From WTFV01 sp965200895 (GTDB lineage: Bacteria > Acidobacteriota > Vicinamibacteria > Vicinamibacterales > UBA8438), in contig CBDAVM010000002.1 in the NCBI GenBank assembly GCA_965200895.1, positions 1,674,001 to 1,738,000 on the forward strand: a stretch of DNA of 64,000 nt. The letters run 5' to 3'. Positions within the stretch are counted from its first letter, which is position 1. Every line of letters starts with the position of its first letter. A program made the position numbers and the translations under genes. This document shows, piece after piece, positions 28,445-37,684 of this stretch. The notes under the pieces are model-generated. The model had not been told where the DNA came from, made no database searches, and was given only the letters and a program-made list of their open reading frames with translations.

Positions 28445-28696
28445 TTACGCGTCCCGCGTCCAGTGCCGCAGCGGCAGGGACACCAAGGGGTACTGCCGGC
28501 GCAGGGCGATGACGTGGCGCGAGTACTCGTGCCTTGGAATCTCGCCGCGGACCTGACGAGCGCGGAGCTGCCGCAGCTCGAATCGGTACAGGTCGTTCAC
28601 GAACCCGTGAACCAACGCCGGGAGCGTGGCGGCCGTCGGCCGGACGCCGTGGGCCTCCAGGGCCTTGAGAACCTCCGGCCGATAGTGATAGTGCAC
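28445..28696 (-). CDS. Small conserved-looking protein of unknown function
   Basis: 83 residues from a GTG that directly follows GGGAGGGGA. It is rich in Arg/His/Tyr and probably helical: HYHYRPEVLKALEAHGVRP, LVHGFVNDLYRFELRQLRAR, EYSRHVIALRRQYPLVSLPL. It seems to belong to a small uncharacterised family in related genomes, but that is from memory. It lies 46 bp downstream of the aldolase gene on the same strand, so the two may be cotranscribed. No catalytic motif is visible. Confidence 0.6.
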   Translation of the reverse strand: MHYHYRPEVLKALEAHGVRPTAATLPALVHGFVNDLYRFELRQLRARQVRGEIPRHEYSRHVIALRRQYPLVSLPLRHWTRDA

Positions 28697-28742
28697 TCCC
28701 CTCCCGGCGGCGCACGATCGCGGCCGCTTCTCGACCGGGCGC

Positions 28743-29756
28743 CTAAACGGGCTGCGCCCGGCCCGACCCGACCCCGTACGCCCCGAACCACGACGTCGCG
28801 CCGCGCAGCGCCTGGTTGACGTTGGCGATGTTCCGCGCACCCTCCGTCGCGAGCCATTCGCGAAAAGCGTCACCGCCCTGCGTGGCGTAGACCGGGATGC
28901 CGTCCTTCCAGGTGGCCCGCCCGCACAGGACGCCGGCGAACTCGACACCGGACTCGGCCGCCAGCTCCAGCGACTCGGTGAATTCCGCGTTGCTCACCCC
29001 TGCCGACAGGTAGATGAACGGCTTCCGCGCCACCGCCGCCGCCTGCCGGAACGAGTGAATCGCCTCGTCCTTCGTGTAGACCCTCGTTCCCTGGAAGCTG
29101 CTCGCACCTTCCACGAACTTCATGTTGACCGGGATCTCCACCTTCATCACGTCGACGCCGTAGCGATCCTTGGAGAACTCGGCCATGCTGCCGGCCACCA
29201 CGTCCGGCTTGCGCCTGGCGAACTCGGGTCCCTTCTCGTCGCCGCCCTCGTGGTCGTAGCCGACGAACTCCAGAAAGAACGGGATGTCGTTCGTGCGGCA
29301 CTCGTCGCCGATGCGCTCGACGAACGCGTGCTTCTCCTCGTTGACCGCCGACGCATCGTGGGGCGTGTAATAGATGAGCACCTTGATGCAGTCGGCGCCG
29401 GCCGCCTTGAGCCGCCGCACCGACCACTGCGGGAGCAGGTCGGGCAGCCGGCCGGGACGCGTGTTGTCGTAGCCGCTCTCCTCGTAGGCCAGCAGGAGGC
29501 CGGCGTTCGCACTCCGCTGCTTCGACGCCTCGAGACCCCACTGCGGATCGAGCAGTATCGCCGACGCGTGCGGGGTGAGCGCCGCGGTCACTATCGACTT
29601 GAACTCCTCGAGCATCGCGTCGGTCGCCTCGCCGCCGCTGGCCCTGCCGAGCGCCTTCTTCAGCGATCCGCGCTGGTCCATCGCGGCGGCTGCAATCGTG
29701 CCGGTCGTCGTCGATACCGCTCTCATTCCGGCGAGCTTTCCTCGTGTGATCTCCAC
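28743..29756 (-). CDS. lacD: Tagatose 1,6-bisphosphate aldolase (LacD-type)
   Basis: 337 residues, a class I (Schiff-base) TIM-barrel aldolase. The start at GTG 29756 keeps the characteristic opening (ITRGKLAGMRAVS, AAAAMDQRGSLKKAL). Lysine-bearing strands ADCIKVLIYY and VDVMKVEIPVN fit the catalytic and phosphate sites, and FLEFVGYDHEGGDEKGPEFA and KPFIYLSAGVSNAEF are typical. It cleaves tagatose 1,6-bisphosphate to dihydroxyacetone phosphate and glyceraldehyde 3-phosphate, though LacD enzymes are lax and also accept fructose 1,6-bisphosphate. No tagatose kinase or lac genes are near, so it may serve general sugar-phosphate metabolism. Confidence 0.88.
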   Translation of the reverse strand: MEITRGKLAGMRAVSTTTGTIAAAAMDQRGSLKKALGRASGGEATDAMLEEFKSIVTAALTPHASAILLDPQWGLEASKQRSANAGLLLAYEESGYDNTRPGRLPDLLPQWSVRRLKAAGADCIKVLIYYTPHDASAVNEEKHAFVERIGDECRTNDIPFFLEFVGYDHEGGDEKGPEFARRKPDVVAGSMAEFSKDRYGVDVMKVEIPVNMKFVEGASSFQGTRVYTKDEAIHSFRQAAAVARKPFIYLSAGVSNAEFTESLELAAESGVEFAGVLCGRATWKDGIPVYATQGGDAFREWLATEGARNIANVNQALRGATSWFGAYGVGSGRAQPV

Positions 29757-29905
29757 GTCTGGTCTACCCCCTCCGTCGGGTCCACGCGCCCACTGGCGAA
29801 CCGGTTGTCGTCATTGATAACTATTAGCAACACTCATACGTTGCGCTTGGTATTATACTGGAAACTCATATCGCACCCGGCTTCGCGCCGAGGAAGGGAC
29901 ATGCC
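29757..29905. promoter_or_regulatory. AT-rich divergent promoter region between aldolase and transglycosylase
   Basis: About 29810-29875 is the most AT-rich stretch of the neighbourhood. Read on the minus strand it contains a perfect TATAAT (about 29853-29858) for the aldolase. On the plus strand TATACT overlaps it and could serve the transglycosylase. TTGATAACTATTAGCAAC at 29815-29832 could be an operator, but I cannot assign a regulator. Confidence 0.4.
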
Positions 29906-32149
29906 GTGCCACCAGCGACGACACACCGCGGCGCCGCCTTCTTCGTCTGCCTCGCTTGGCTCGCGTGCCTTTTCCCCGCTGGCGGCGCGGCGGCGCAGGA
30001 AGCCGACACACGCGGCAGCCTCCGACTGCCGTCCCCGACCTGACCCGACGCCGTCGCACACCTGCGCGCGGGCCGGCCCGGCGACGGATTGGCCGCTCTG
30101 GAGCGGGACGCCGCGGTTGCGCGGAGCGGCTCCGAGCCTCCGCTGGAGCGGGCCATCCTGCGCGCCACGCTGCTCGCCGCGGCCGGTCGGGCGGTGGCAG
30201 CGGAATCCGCCTGGCGCGAGGTAATCGCACGTGCGGTCTTCATGCGCACCTTCGCGCGGCGCGCCATCGTCGAGAGCGCGGCGGGTCGGGACGCGCCGGA
30301 CGTCGCCGCGCCCGTGCTCGCCGAGCTGATCCGCAGCGATCCGGTTCGCCACCGCGATCTGGTCCTGCGCGTAGCCGCAGCGCACCTGACCGCGGGTGCG
30401 CCGCGACGCGCGGCGGCGCTCTACCGGCAGGTGCTCGACGCAACCACGTCGAGCGCGGCGGCGGACACCGCCCGTCTGGGACTCGCGGCGGCGCTCGAAG
30501 CCGGCGGTGACGACGCCCGGGCCCTGGCCACGCTGCGGACGGCGCAACTGCGTCACCGCACGGCAGACGCGTTCGAGGCGGCGCGGCGCGAGGCCCGGCG
30601 GCTGGCGCGCGCCCGTGGTGAGACGATCCCGCCGTTCACCGAGTCCGAGTACGGGGGCCTGGTCCGACGGCTGCGCGGCGCGTCCCGCTTCGAGCCCGCG
30701 CTCGCCCTGCTCGACGAATGGGCGGCGGCGTTCCCGGACCGTGCGTCGCAGGAGCGCATGGCCGCAGAACGGATCGAGACGCTGTACGCGCAACGCGACA
30801 ACGAGGCCGCGGTCCTGGCCAGCGCCGCCTTCCATGACCGTTTCCCGTCCAGCACGATGGCGCCCGCCATTCGGTTGACCGACTTCCGACTGGCCGTGCG
30901 CATGGGCGACATGACGCGCGCCCGCCGGCTCGGAGGCGACATCTGGCACCGGCGCGTGCCCGGCGCCACAGCAGCCCAACGCCGGGGGGCCGGCGTCCTG
31001 CTGGCCGCCGCGCTGGTGGCAACCGGTGACGTGACCGGCGGTCTCGCCTTCTTCCCCGGCCTGTTCGAGACGGCGCCTTCCCCCGACGACGAGCGCGCGA
31101 TCCTCTGGCGGGCCGGGGTCGCCGCGGTGCGCGTCGGACGATACGACCGGGCGCTGACCAACCTCCGCGGACTGCTCCAGCGAGAGCCGGGCGGGGAGCT
31201 GGCGCTCGCCGGCCGCTACTGGCTGGGCGTCGCCCACGAGCAGCGCGGCGATCACGCCGCGGCCACCGGTGTCTTCGAGACACTGGCCACGCGCCACCCG
31301 TACCACTACTACGGGCTGACGGCGCGGCGGCGGCTCGTCGAGCTCCGCGGGCAGCCGGACGGCGGCCTCGACGCCCCCACGCCCCTCGACTTTCCGCGTC
31401 TGGCCGTCAGCCCCACATCGCGCCAACGCGCGGAGTTCCGCGCTGCGATGGCCCTGGCGCGGGCCGGGCTGGTGGCCGATGCGGCGTGGTACCTGCGGCG
31501 CCTGCTCGACCGCCGCCGCGGCGACCGGGGGCTGGCCCTGCTCGCGGCCCGCGCCTCGTCTCAGGCCGGCGACCACGCGAGCGCCGCGCGGGTGCTCTTC
31601 GACCACTTCACGGCCTGGTTCCTCCGGCCGGGGCGCGGACTGCCGGACGACTTCCTGTCGATGGCCTACCCCCGCCCGTTCTGGGACACGGTCGTCGAAC
31701 AGGCCCGCGTCCACGGCGCCGACCCGGTGCTGCTGGTGTCGCTGATGCGACGTGAATCGCGCTTCGACCCGGCGGCGCGCTCCGCGGTGGGCGCGGTCGG
31801 GCTGCTGCAGATCATGCCCTATACCGCCGAGGCGATCGCCGAGCGGGCCGGCGTCGGTGCGATCCTGGCGGGCGGCATCGACGATGCCGTGCTGGCCGAG
31901 CCGCGCGTCAACATCGCGCTCGCGGCGCGCCTGAACGCCGACATGCTGGCGCTGTTCGACGGTGAACGTCTGCCGGTGATCGCCTCCTACAACGCCGGCG
32001 AGGAACGTGCCGGCGACTGGTGGACCGCCGCGCGCGGCCTGCGCGACGACTTCTTCGTCGACAGCATCCCGTACACGGAGACCCGCAACTTCGCCCGCGA
32101 AGTGATCGCGAACTACGCCGCCTACCAGCGAATCTACGGCGCCCGGTAG
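29906..32149 (+). pseudogene. Soluble lytic murein transglycosylase with an in-frame TGA after the signal peptide
   Basis: The GTG at 29906 follows GAGGAAGGGA and opens a signal peptide (GAAFFVCLAWLACLFPAGGAAAQE). A TGA at 30041-30043 interrupts codon 46, but the same frame continues to 32149 and encodes an Slt70-like enzyme. It has TPR-like helical repeats (about 60-510) and an SLT catalytic domain with the glutamate in MRRESRFDPAARSAVGAVGLLQIMPYTA, then SYNAGEERAGDW and ETRNFAREVIANYAAYQ. The intact protein would cleave peptidoglycan to 1,6-anhydro products in the periplasm. The first alternative start after the TGA (TTG 30089) would lack an export signal. Options are a nonsense mutation, readthrough, or a single-base sequence error (TGG to TGA). 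Confidence 0.82.
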
Positions 32150-32172
32150 CTGTGTCCGGGGACGAAATGGCT

Positions 32173-32190
32173 GTCACAGGGCACTGTGAC
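32173..32190 (+). terminator. Hairpin after the transglycosylase gene
   Basis: GTCACAG-GGCA-CTGTGAC, a perfect 7-bp stem with a 4-base loop, 23 bp after the stop at 32149. No U-run follows, so it is either a weak terminator or an mRNA 3'-end stabiliser. Confidence 0.4.
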
Positions 32191-32374
32191 GCGCTCGGTA
32201 CCCGACCGCCGCAGCGGCGGCGCCGACGGCCGCACCGAGCGCGCACCTCGTCGATCGTGATCGCGCGCTCAGTACCCCGACTGCCGCAGCGTCGGTGCCG
32301 CGCGTCTCGCCGATGGTCGTCATGACCGGGCGCAAACGCTGCGCTCAGTACCCGACCGCCGCAGCGTCGGCGCG
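32191..32374. repeat. Three degenerate ~75-bp repeats between convergent genes
   Basis: Copies begin at 32191, 32265 and 32341 with GCGCTCxGTACCC, then a palindromic core (CCGCCGCAGCGGCGG in copy 1; CCGAC...GTCGG arms in copies 2 and 3). Copy 3 is the last codons and stop of the gamma-glutamyltransferase gene, so the others look like downstream duplications of that gene's 3' end. Their hairpins could terminate transcription from both converging genes. Confidence 0.65.
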
Positions 32375-34144
32375 GCGGGGATCGGCCGCTCCCTCCAGCA
32401 CATCAGCATCGGCGTCGAGGACGATCGCGTGCGCCGCACCCTGGCTCGCACGAGCGGTCAGCACGTGGCCGCGCGCCTCGAGCAGCGCCACGGTGTCCGG
32501 CGACAGGCCGCGCCGCTCGTGGACGAGACGGTCGGGCAGCCACTGGTGGTGGAAGCGCGGCGCATCGACTGCCTCCTGCACGTTCATCCCGAAGTCGATG
32601 ACGTGCAGGATCGTGTGCAGCACCGTGTTGATGATGGTGCGTCCGCCGGGACTCCCGGTGACCATGAACAGGCGGCCGTCCTTCGAGACGATTGTGGGGG
32701 TCATGCTCGACAGCATGCGCTTGCCCGGCGCTGCAAGGTTCGGCACGGTGCCGATGAGGCCGTTGGCGGTGGTCAGACCGGGCGCGGCGTTGAAGTCGCC
32801 CATCTCGTTGTTGAGCAGAAAGCCCGCTTCCGGCACGACGATCTTCGAACCGTAGGACTGCTCCAGGGTCGTGGTCAGGGCTACGGCGTTGCGCTCGGCG
32901 TCGACCACCGACACGTGCGTCGTCTCCTGGCCGACCGCCGGCCACGCGAACGTCTCGGGACCGGACCGCGACGCGCGGTCGTCGTCGATGGTGGCCCGCA
33001 GCTCCGCCGCGTAGTCCTTCGACACGAGCCGCAGCAACGGCATCGACGGGTTGAAGTCGGGATCCCCCAGGTGCCGGGCGCGGTCGGCGAAGCCGCGCCG
33101 CATCGCCTCGGCGATGCGGTGGACGTTGCGCGCCGAGCCGTAGCCGGCGGCCCGCAGGTCGTAGCCTTCGAGCACGTTCAGCATCTGCACGAGGGTGACG
33201 CCGCCGGAGCTGGGTGGCGGCATGGACACGATCTCGTGCCCGCGATAGAGGCCCCGTATCGGATCGCGGACCCGCGGCTCGTAGGCGGCGAGATCCGCCT
33301 CGGTGATCAACCCGCCATGCGCCGCCATCTCGCGCGCGATCAGCGCCGCGGTCCGCCCGCGGTAGAAGCCGTCCGGCCCATCGGCCGCGATCCGCTCCAG
33401 GGTCGCCGCGAGCTCCGGCTGGCGGAAGCGCGCGCCGGCGGCGTACGGCGCGCCGGCGGCGGAGAACGCGGCGACCGAGGCCGGATACCGCGCCATGCGC
33501 GGCAGGACGGCGGCCAGTGATGCCGCACGCGCCCAGGTGAGCACGAACCCGTCACGTGCGAGCGCGATCGCCGGCTCCACCAGCCGCCGCCACGAGAGAC
33601 GCCCGTGGTCGCTCCAGGCGCGATGGAGACCGGCGACCGTACCGGGCACGCCGACCGCGACGTGGCTGTCGTGATGCCGCGCGAAGTCGTAGGCGCCGTC
33701 GGTGAGAAACATCTCTGCCGACGCGGCCGCCGGGGCGGTCTCGCGGAAGTCGTACGCGGCGGCCGAGCCGTCCGCCGCACGATGGACGAGGAACCCGCCG
33801 CCGCCGATGTTGCCCGCCGCCGGCAGCGTCACCGAGAGCGCGAACGCAGTGGCGACCGCCGCGTCGACCGCCGATCCGCCGGCCTGCAACACGTCGCGGC
33901 CCACTTCGGCCGCCACCCGGTCGGAGGCCACCACCATGCCCTGCCGCGTCCGCACCGGCTCGGAGCTGCCGCCGACGGTGGCGACGCACAGAGCGCCCGC
34001 CGTGACGACCGCGAGCAGGCTCCGCCAGCGACGGGGCGCCCGCGAACGTTCCGCCGACACGTGGGCGGGGGCTCCGACCGCGCGACCGCCCTGCGTGCCG
34101 TCGCGCCCGTCGGCCGCGCGCGTGTGAACGGGCCTCATCACCAT
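32345..34144 (-). CDS. ggt: Gamma-glutamyltransferase
   Basis: About 599 residues from ATG 34144 (a second ATG lies six bases on; further upstream in-frame codons are not protein-like). An N-terminal hydrophobic segment (WRSLLAVVTAGALCVATVGG) marks export to the periplasm. The Ntn-hydrolase features are intact: autocleavage and nucleophile Thr in GQETTHVSVVDAERNAVALTTTLE, large-subunit VASDRVAAEVGRDVLQAGGSAVDAAVA and GNIGGGGFLVHR, and small-subunit GFLLNNEMGDFNAAPG, MLSSMTPTIV and GSPGGRTIINTVL. It hydrolyses or transpeptidates gamma-glutamyl groups of glutathione. It is convergent with the transglycosylase and monocistronic. Confidence 0.9.
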   Translation of the reverse strand: MVMRPVHTRAADGRDGTQGGRAVGAPAHVSAERSRAPRRWRSLLAVVTAGALCVATVGGSSEPVRTRQGMVVASDRVAAEVGRDVLQAGGSAVDAAVATAFALSVTLPAAGNIGGGGFLVHRAADGSAAAYDFRETAPAAASAEMFLTDGAYDFARHHDSHVAVGVPGTVAGLHRAWSDHGRLSWRRLVEPAIALARDGFVLTWARAASLAAVLPRMARYPASVAAFSAAGAPYAAGARFRQPELAATLERIAADGPDGFYRGRTAALIAREMAAHGGLITEADLAAYEPRVRDPIRGLYRGHEIVSMPPPSSGGVTLVQMLNVLEGYDLRAAGYGSARNVHRIAEAMRRGFADRARHLGDPDFNPSMPLLRLVSKDYAAELRATIDDDRASRSGPETFAWPAVGQETTHVSVVDAERNAVALTTTLEQSYGSKIVVPEAGFLLNNEMGDFNAAPGLTTANGLIGTVPNLAAPGKRMLSSMTPTIVSKDGRLFMVTGSPGGRTIINTVLHTILHVIDFGMNVQEAVDAPRFHHQWLPDRLVHERRGLSPDTVALLEARGHVLTARASQGAAHAIVLDADADVLEGAADPRRADAAAVGY

Positions 34145-34323
34145 CAGGATACACGGCTCGCAGCGGCACCGGCAGCCGGACGTGACGGTCGCTACTCGGC
34201 AGGAAACAGCCGGAGGCCACACGACCGGACACTGTAGACTGCCACTCCTGGACGGGCAGGCAGGAAACCACCGGTGCGAGCGCCGGTCACCCCCCTGCGC
34301 ACTGCAACAGAAGCGGATCAACG

Positions 34324-34674
34324 ATGCGCGCCAGTGACGTGACCGTGCTGCGGGCCCCGGCACCCTGTTCCTTCGAGGAGCTGCGCCGGCGCGCCGTTCC
34401 CGTGCTGCAGGAGGCTGGCGCCCACCGCGCCGTCGTCTTCGGATCGTGGGCGCGGGGCGAGGCGGACGGCTTCTCCGACCTGGACCTCGTCGTGGTGCTG
34501 GAGAGCGACGGGCCGCGCGCCGGGCGCAGCCTCGATCTCACCCGGCGGCTCGACGACGCACTCCCTGTCGTCGTCGACCTGCTCGTCTACGACCCGGCGG
34601 AGTTCGCTGCAGGCGAGGCGCGCGGTCGCGGCGTGTTCGATGCGCTGGCGCGCGACGGCCTCGTGATCCTGTGA
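34324..34674 (+). CDS. MNT-type nucleotidyltransferase
   Basis: 116 residues, a minimal nucleotidyltransferase of the MNT/MntA family. The active site is VVFGSWARGEADGFSDLDLVVVL (GSx10DxD) with a third carboxylate in PVVVDLLVYD. Such proteins pair with HEPN proteins: MntA AMPylates and neutralises the HepT RNase. A HEPN gene follows at 34756 but is damaged (see that entry), so the antitoxin may be an orphan. The ATG at 34324 has only a weak ribosome site. Confidence 0.85.
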   Translation: MRASDVTVLRAPAPCSFEELRRRAVPVLQEAGAHRAVVFGSWARGEADGFSDLDLVVVLESDGPRAGRSLDLTRRLDDALPVVVDLLVYDPAEFAAGEARGRGVFDALARDGLVIL

Positions 34675-34755
34675 TTCGCCCCATGACGAGCGGGAACTGG
34701 CGTCCGCGACGTGTCCACTCTCCGCCGCATGGCGCGGCAAGCCTGTGACCCGGTC

Positions 34756-35145
34756 ATGACGAGCATGGACGAGGCGCGGCGGTGGCTGCAGGCGGCCGAA
34801 GACGATCTGCGCTTCGCCCGTTTCGCTGCGGACGGCGGGTTCTTCGCGCAGGCGTGCTTCCACGCCCAACAGGCGGCAGAGAAGGCGGTCAAGGCGGTCC
34901 ACTACGCCGGCGGCGCGCGGGCGGTCCCGCTCTCCGCACCGATGGCTCACAGCCCGCGGATGGCCGGTGCGCCTGTGAACCGCCAGCGCCACCGGCGCTC
35001 CTCCTCTACGACCGGGGCGGTTCCCGGAACACGTGAGATCACGGCGGGAGACCGGCGTGGGCGGCTCCGGCGACCGCGGCGCCGCCGGCGCGCGGCGCCC
35101 CACCCACACCGCTGGACGTTGAGCGGGGCGGGCCACTTCGTGTAG
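34756..35145 (+). pseudogene. Truncated HEPN (HepT-like) partner of the nucleotidyltransferase
   Basis: Residues 1-50 are a clear HEPN N-terminus (MDEARRWLQAAEDDLRFARF, FFAQACFHAQQAAEKAVKAVHYAGG). After about residue 55 the sequence becomes Arg/Pro/Ser-rich and non-HEPN, and the second half of the domain, with its expected RNase motif, is absent. A frameshift or deletion near 34925 is the likely cause. The gene starts 82 bp after the MNT stop, as in a MntA-HepT module. It is probably dead. Confidence 0.7.
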
Positions 35146-35244
35146 CCTGCCGGACACACCGGAGGGTGCAAGACGCCATCGACATATCCGGGGACCGCGT
35201 CACCGTCGGCCGACCGCCCGGACATCAAGCAAGGGGATATCGAT

Positions 35245-36234
35245 ATGCAACTTCGGCTCGCCGGCATCGTCTGGATTCTGTTCGTCCTGATCGCGCCGGG
35301 GTCGATGGCTCCGGCTTCCGTCCACGCGCAGGCGTCGACCGACGGAACGTCCATGCCCCGCACGCCGGACGGGCGGCCCGACCTCCAGGGCGTCTGGGAT
35401 TTCAGCTCCCTGACGCCGCTCCAACGACCCGCCGAGCTCGCAGGACGGGAGTTCCTGACCGACGAGGACGTGGCCGCGCTCGAAGCGCGGGCGGCCGCGC
35501 GGGTGGACACCGCCCCGCGCCCGGGGGACCCCGGCAGCTACAACCGGTTCTGGTTCGCGGACGGCACCCGGGTCGTCGAGACGCGGCGGACGGCGCTCAT
35601 CGTCGATCCGCCGGACGGGCGTCTGCCGGCCTATGAACCGGAGGGCAGGGCGCGGATGGCCGCCCGCGAGGAGGCGCGGGGCCGGAACGCCGGTCCGGAG
35701 GACCGCGACGTGGACGAGCGCTGCATCCTCGGCTTCAATTCCGGGCCGCCGATGCTGCCCGGCGCGTACAACAACTTCGTGCAGTTGTTCCAGACGCCGG
35801 GCCACGTGGCGATCCTCAACGAGATGGTGAACGACGTGCGGCTCGTCCCCCTGGACGGCCGGCGGGCGCTGTCGCCCGAAGTGCGCCAGTGGAAGGGGAA
35901 CTCGCGCGGCCGCTGGGAGGGCGACACCCTCGTGGTCGAAACCGGGAACTTCCAGGATCTCGGCACCGCGCACCCTGCCCCCAACATGGAGCTCCTCGAA
36001 GCCCTCGGCCCGCATCTGCAACTGACGGAACGGTTCAGCCTCCTCGACGCCGACACGTTGCTCTATCGGTTCACGATCGACGATCCGACCGCGTTCACCC
36101 GACCCTGGAGCGTCGAGATGACGATGACGAGGTCGGCTGACCGGCTGTACGAGTACGCGTGCCACGAGGGAAACTACGGCCTGTACAACATCCTCGCCGG
36201 CGCGCAGGCCGAGGGGCGAACCACCGGGCCGTGA
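35245..36234 (+). CDS. Secreted protein of unknown function, 329-residue family (copy 2)
   Basis: A paralogue of 13523-14512 with identical length and motif order. The ATG follows AAGGGGATATCGAT. Signal peptide at about 1-30 (LAGIVWILFVLIAPGSMAPASVHAQ). Shared motifs are TPDGRPDLQGVWDFSSLTP, IVDPPDGRLPA, ERCILGFNSGPPM, NFVQLFQTPGHVAILNEMV and YEYACHEGNYGLY. Function unknown; the protein is exported. The two copies stand in different contexts, which argues for dispersed duplication of a family used repeatedly by this organism. It is followed by 280 bp without genes before the TRAP transporter. Confidence 0.8.
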   Translation: MQLRLAGIVWILFVLIAPGSMAPASVHAQASTDGTSMPRTPDGRPDLQGVWDFSSLTPLQRPAELAGREFLTDEDVAALEARAAARVDTAPRPGDPGSYNRFWFADGTRVVETRRTALIVDPPDGRLPAYEPEGRARMAAREEARGRNAGPEDRDVDERCILGFNSGPPMLPGAYNNFVQLFQTPGHVAILNEMVNDVRLVPLDGRRALSPEVRQWKGNSRGRWEGDTLVVETGNFQDLGTAHPAPNMELLEALGPHLQLTERFSLLDADTLLYRFTIDDPTAFTRPWSVEMTMTRSADRLYEYACHEGNYGLYNILAGAQAEGRTTGP

Positions 36235-36514
36235 CCCGCGCGGTCGTCTTTGAACGGCGGGGTCGGCCCGCCGGAGCGGACGGGAACGCCCGGGCCCTGC
36301 AGAACGCAGCGACCGGGCATCGTCCTCCACCATGTGGCGAGCGAGGATCCCGGGGCAGCGGAACCGACATGCGGCACTGCTGCGAGTGACTCCGCGCGCC
36401 GTCAGGGTCGTCGCCACCGCTGCGCGGCCCGGCGCCACCGCGACCGAGGGACGCTCGGCCACGGATCGGACATAATGGGCGCTCGGTACCGAGGGCGGAC
36501 AGGAGGCGGCAGAA

Positions 36515-37546
36515 ATGAAGACACGACACCCGGCGAACGCACGTCGACGGGCGAACCGCGCGCACTGGATGGTCCCGGCGCTGGTGATCGCCGCCGCACT
36601 CGCCGTCGCCGTTCCGGCCTGTGGGCCGCCCAACAGCGGTGCCGGCCTGACCGTGCGGCTGTCGATCGCCACCGGCGGCACCGGCGGCGTCTACTATCCG
36701 TACGGCGGCGGCATCGCCAAGGTGATCAGCGACTACGTCGACGGCGTCGAGGCGACGGCCGAGGTGACGGCCGGGACGGTGGACAACCTGAAGTTCATCG
36801 CCAACCGCTCTGCGGATCTGGCCTTCGGCCTGGCCGACTCCATCGACGACGCGGCGAACCAGCGCGGCGTGTTCGCCGACTTCGGCGAGGTGCCGATGCG
36901 CGGGCTGGCCGTGCTGTACGACAACTACAACCACCTCGTCTCGGTCACCGCGACCGGCATCGAGACGGTCGCCGACCTGAAGGACCGGGTGGTGTCGACC
37001 GGCGCGCCCGGCAGCGGCACGGAAGTGAGCGCCTTCCGCATCCTGGAGGCGGGGGGCGTGAATCCGGAGACCGACATCACGCGGCAGAGCCTCGGCGCGG
37101 CGCAGTCGGTGGACGCCATCAAGGACGACAAGATCGACGCGTTCTTCTTCAGCGGCGGCCTGCCGACCGGGGCCATCCTCGACCTGGCCTCCACGCCCGG
37201 CCGCACCATCAAGGTGGTGCCGAACGGCGAGACGCTCCCGACGCTGCAGGAGCAGTACGGCTCGCTCGTGTATCACAACTCGCCCATCCCGCCGTCGGTC
37301 TATCCGGGCATGGAGGACACGGTGACCGTCGTGGCCGTCTCCAACGTGCTCGTAGTGCATGCGGACATGGACGAGGAGCTGGCCTATCAACTGACGCGGG
37401 TCCTGTTCGACCACCACGAGGAGCTGGCCGCGGTGCACCCGATGGCCGCCATCCTGACGCTGGACACGGCGACGGCCGGCTCGCCCATCCCGTTCCACGA
37501 CGGCGCGATCCGCTACTACCAGGAACGGGGCGTCTGGTCCGAGTGA
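36515..37546 (+). CDS. TAXI-family TRAP transporter solute-binding lipoprotein
   Basis: 343 residues. Signal peptide with lipobox (LAVAVPACGPP; Cys about residue 36), so it is a membrane-anchored lipoprotein. The TAXI fold signature opens with LSIATGGTGGVYYPYGGGIAKVIS, followed by ANRSADLAFGLADSIDDA, VSTGAPGSGTEVSAFRIL and the end GAIRYYQERGVW. It captures a substrate for the fused permease encoded next; TAXI systems often carry glutamate/glutamine-like or other dicarboxylic solutes, but the ligand is not predictable here. A GGAGG ribosome site precedes the ATG. Confidence 0.9.
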   Translation: MKTRHPANARRRANRAHWMVPALVIAAALAVAVPACGPPNSGAGLTVRLSIATGGTGGVYYPYGGGIAKVISDYVDGVEATAEVTAGTVDNLKFIANRSADLAFGLADSIDDAANQRGVFADFGEVPMRGLAVLYDNYNHLVSVTATGIETVADLKDRVVSTGAPGSGTEVSAFRILEAGGVNPETDITRQSLGAAQSVDAIKDDKIDAFFFSGGLPTGAILDLASTPGRTIKVVPNGETLPTLQEQYGSLVYHNSPIPPSVYPGMEDTVTVVAVSNVLVVHADMDEELAYQLTRVLFDHHEELAAVHPMAAILTLDTATAGSPIPFHDGAIRYYQERGVWSE

Positions 37547-37684
37547 GAGCCGCTCGACGACGCCGCGAGCCTGGGACGGGAGCCGACGCTGACGACACCT
37601 GACTCGCCGACCGAGGTCCACGACGACCCGGAAGCCGATGTCCCGACGCGCAGACTGACGGGCCTGACGGCGACACTGGCCACC

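Noticed and set aside
32191..32374. A short CRISPR-like array
   Set aside because: The copies are too divergent, spacers resemble one another, and one copy is coding sequence; no cas genes are present.
34250..34315. Cobalamin-riboswitch-like core (GGAAACC, CCGGTGCGAG, GCGCACTGCAAC)
   Set aside because: The arrangement is loosely similar, but a downstream B12 box and enough space before the gene are missing, and the gene is a nucleotidyltransferase. A covariance-model search (Infernal, RF00174) would decide.
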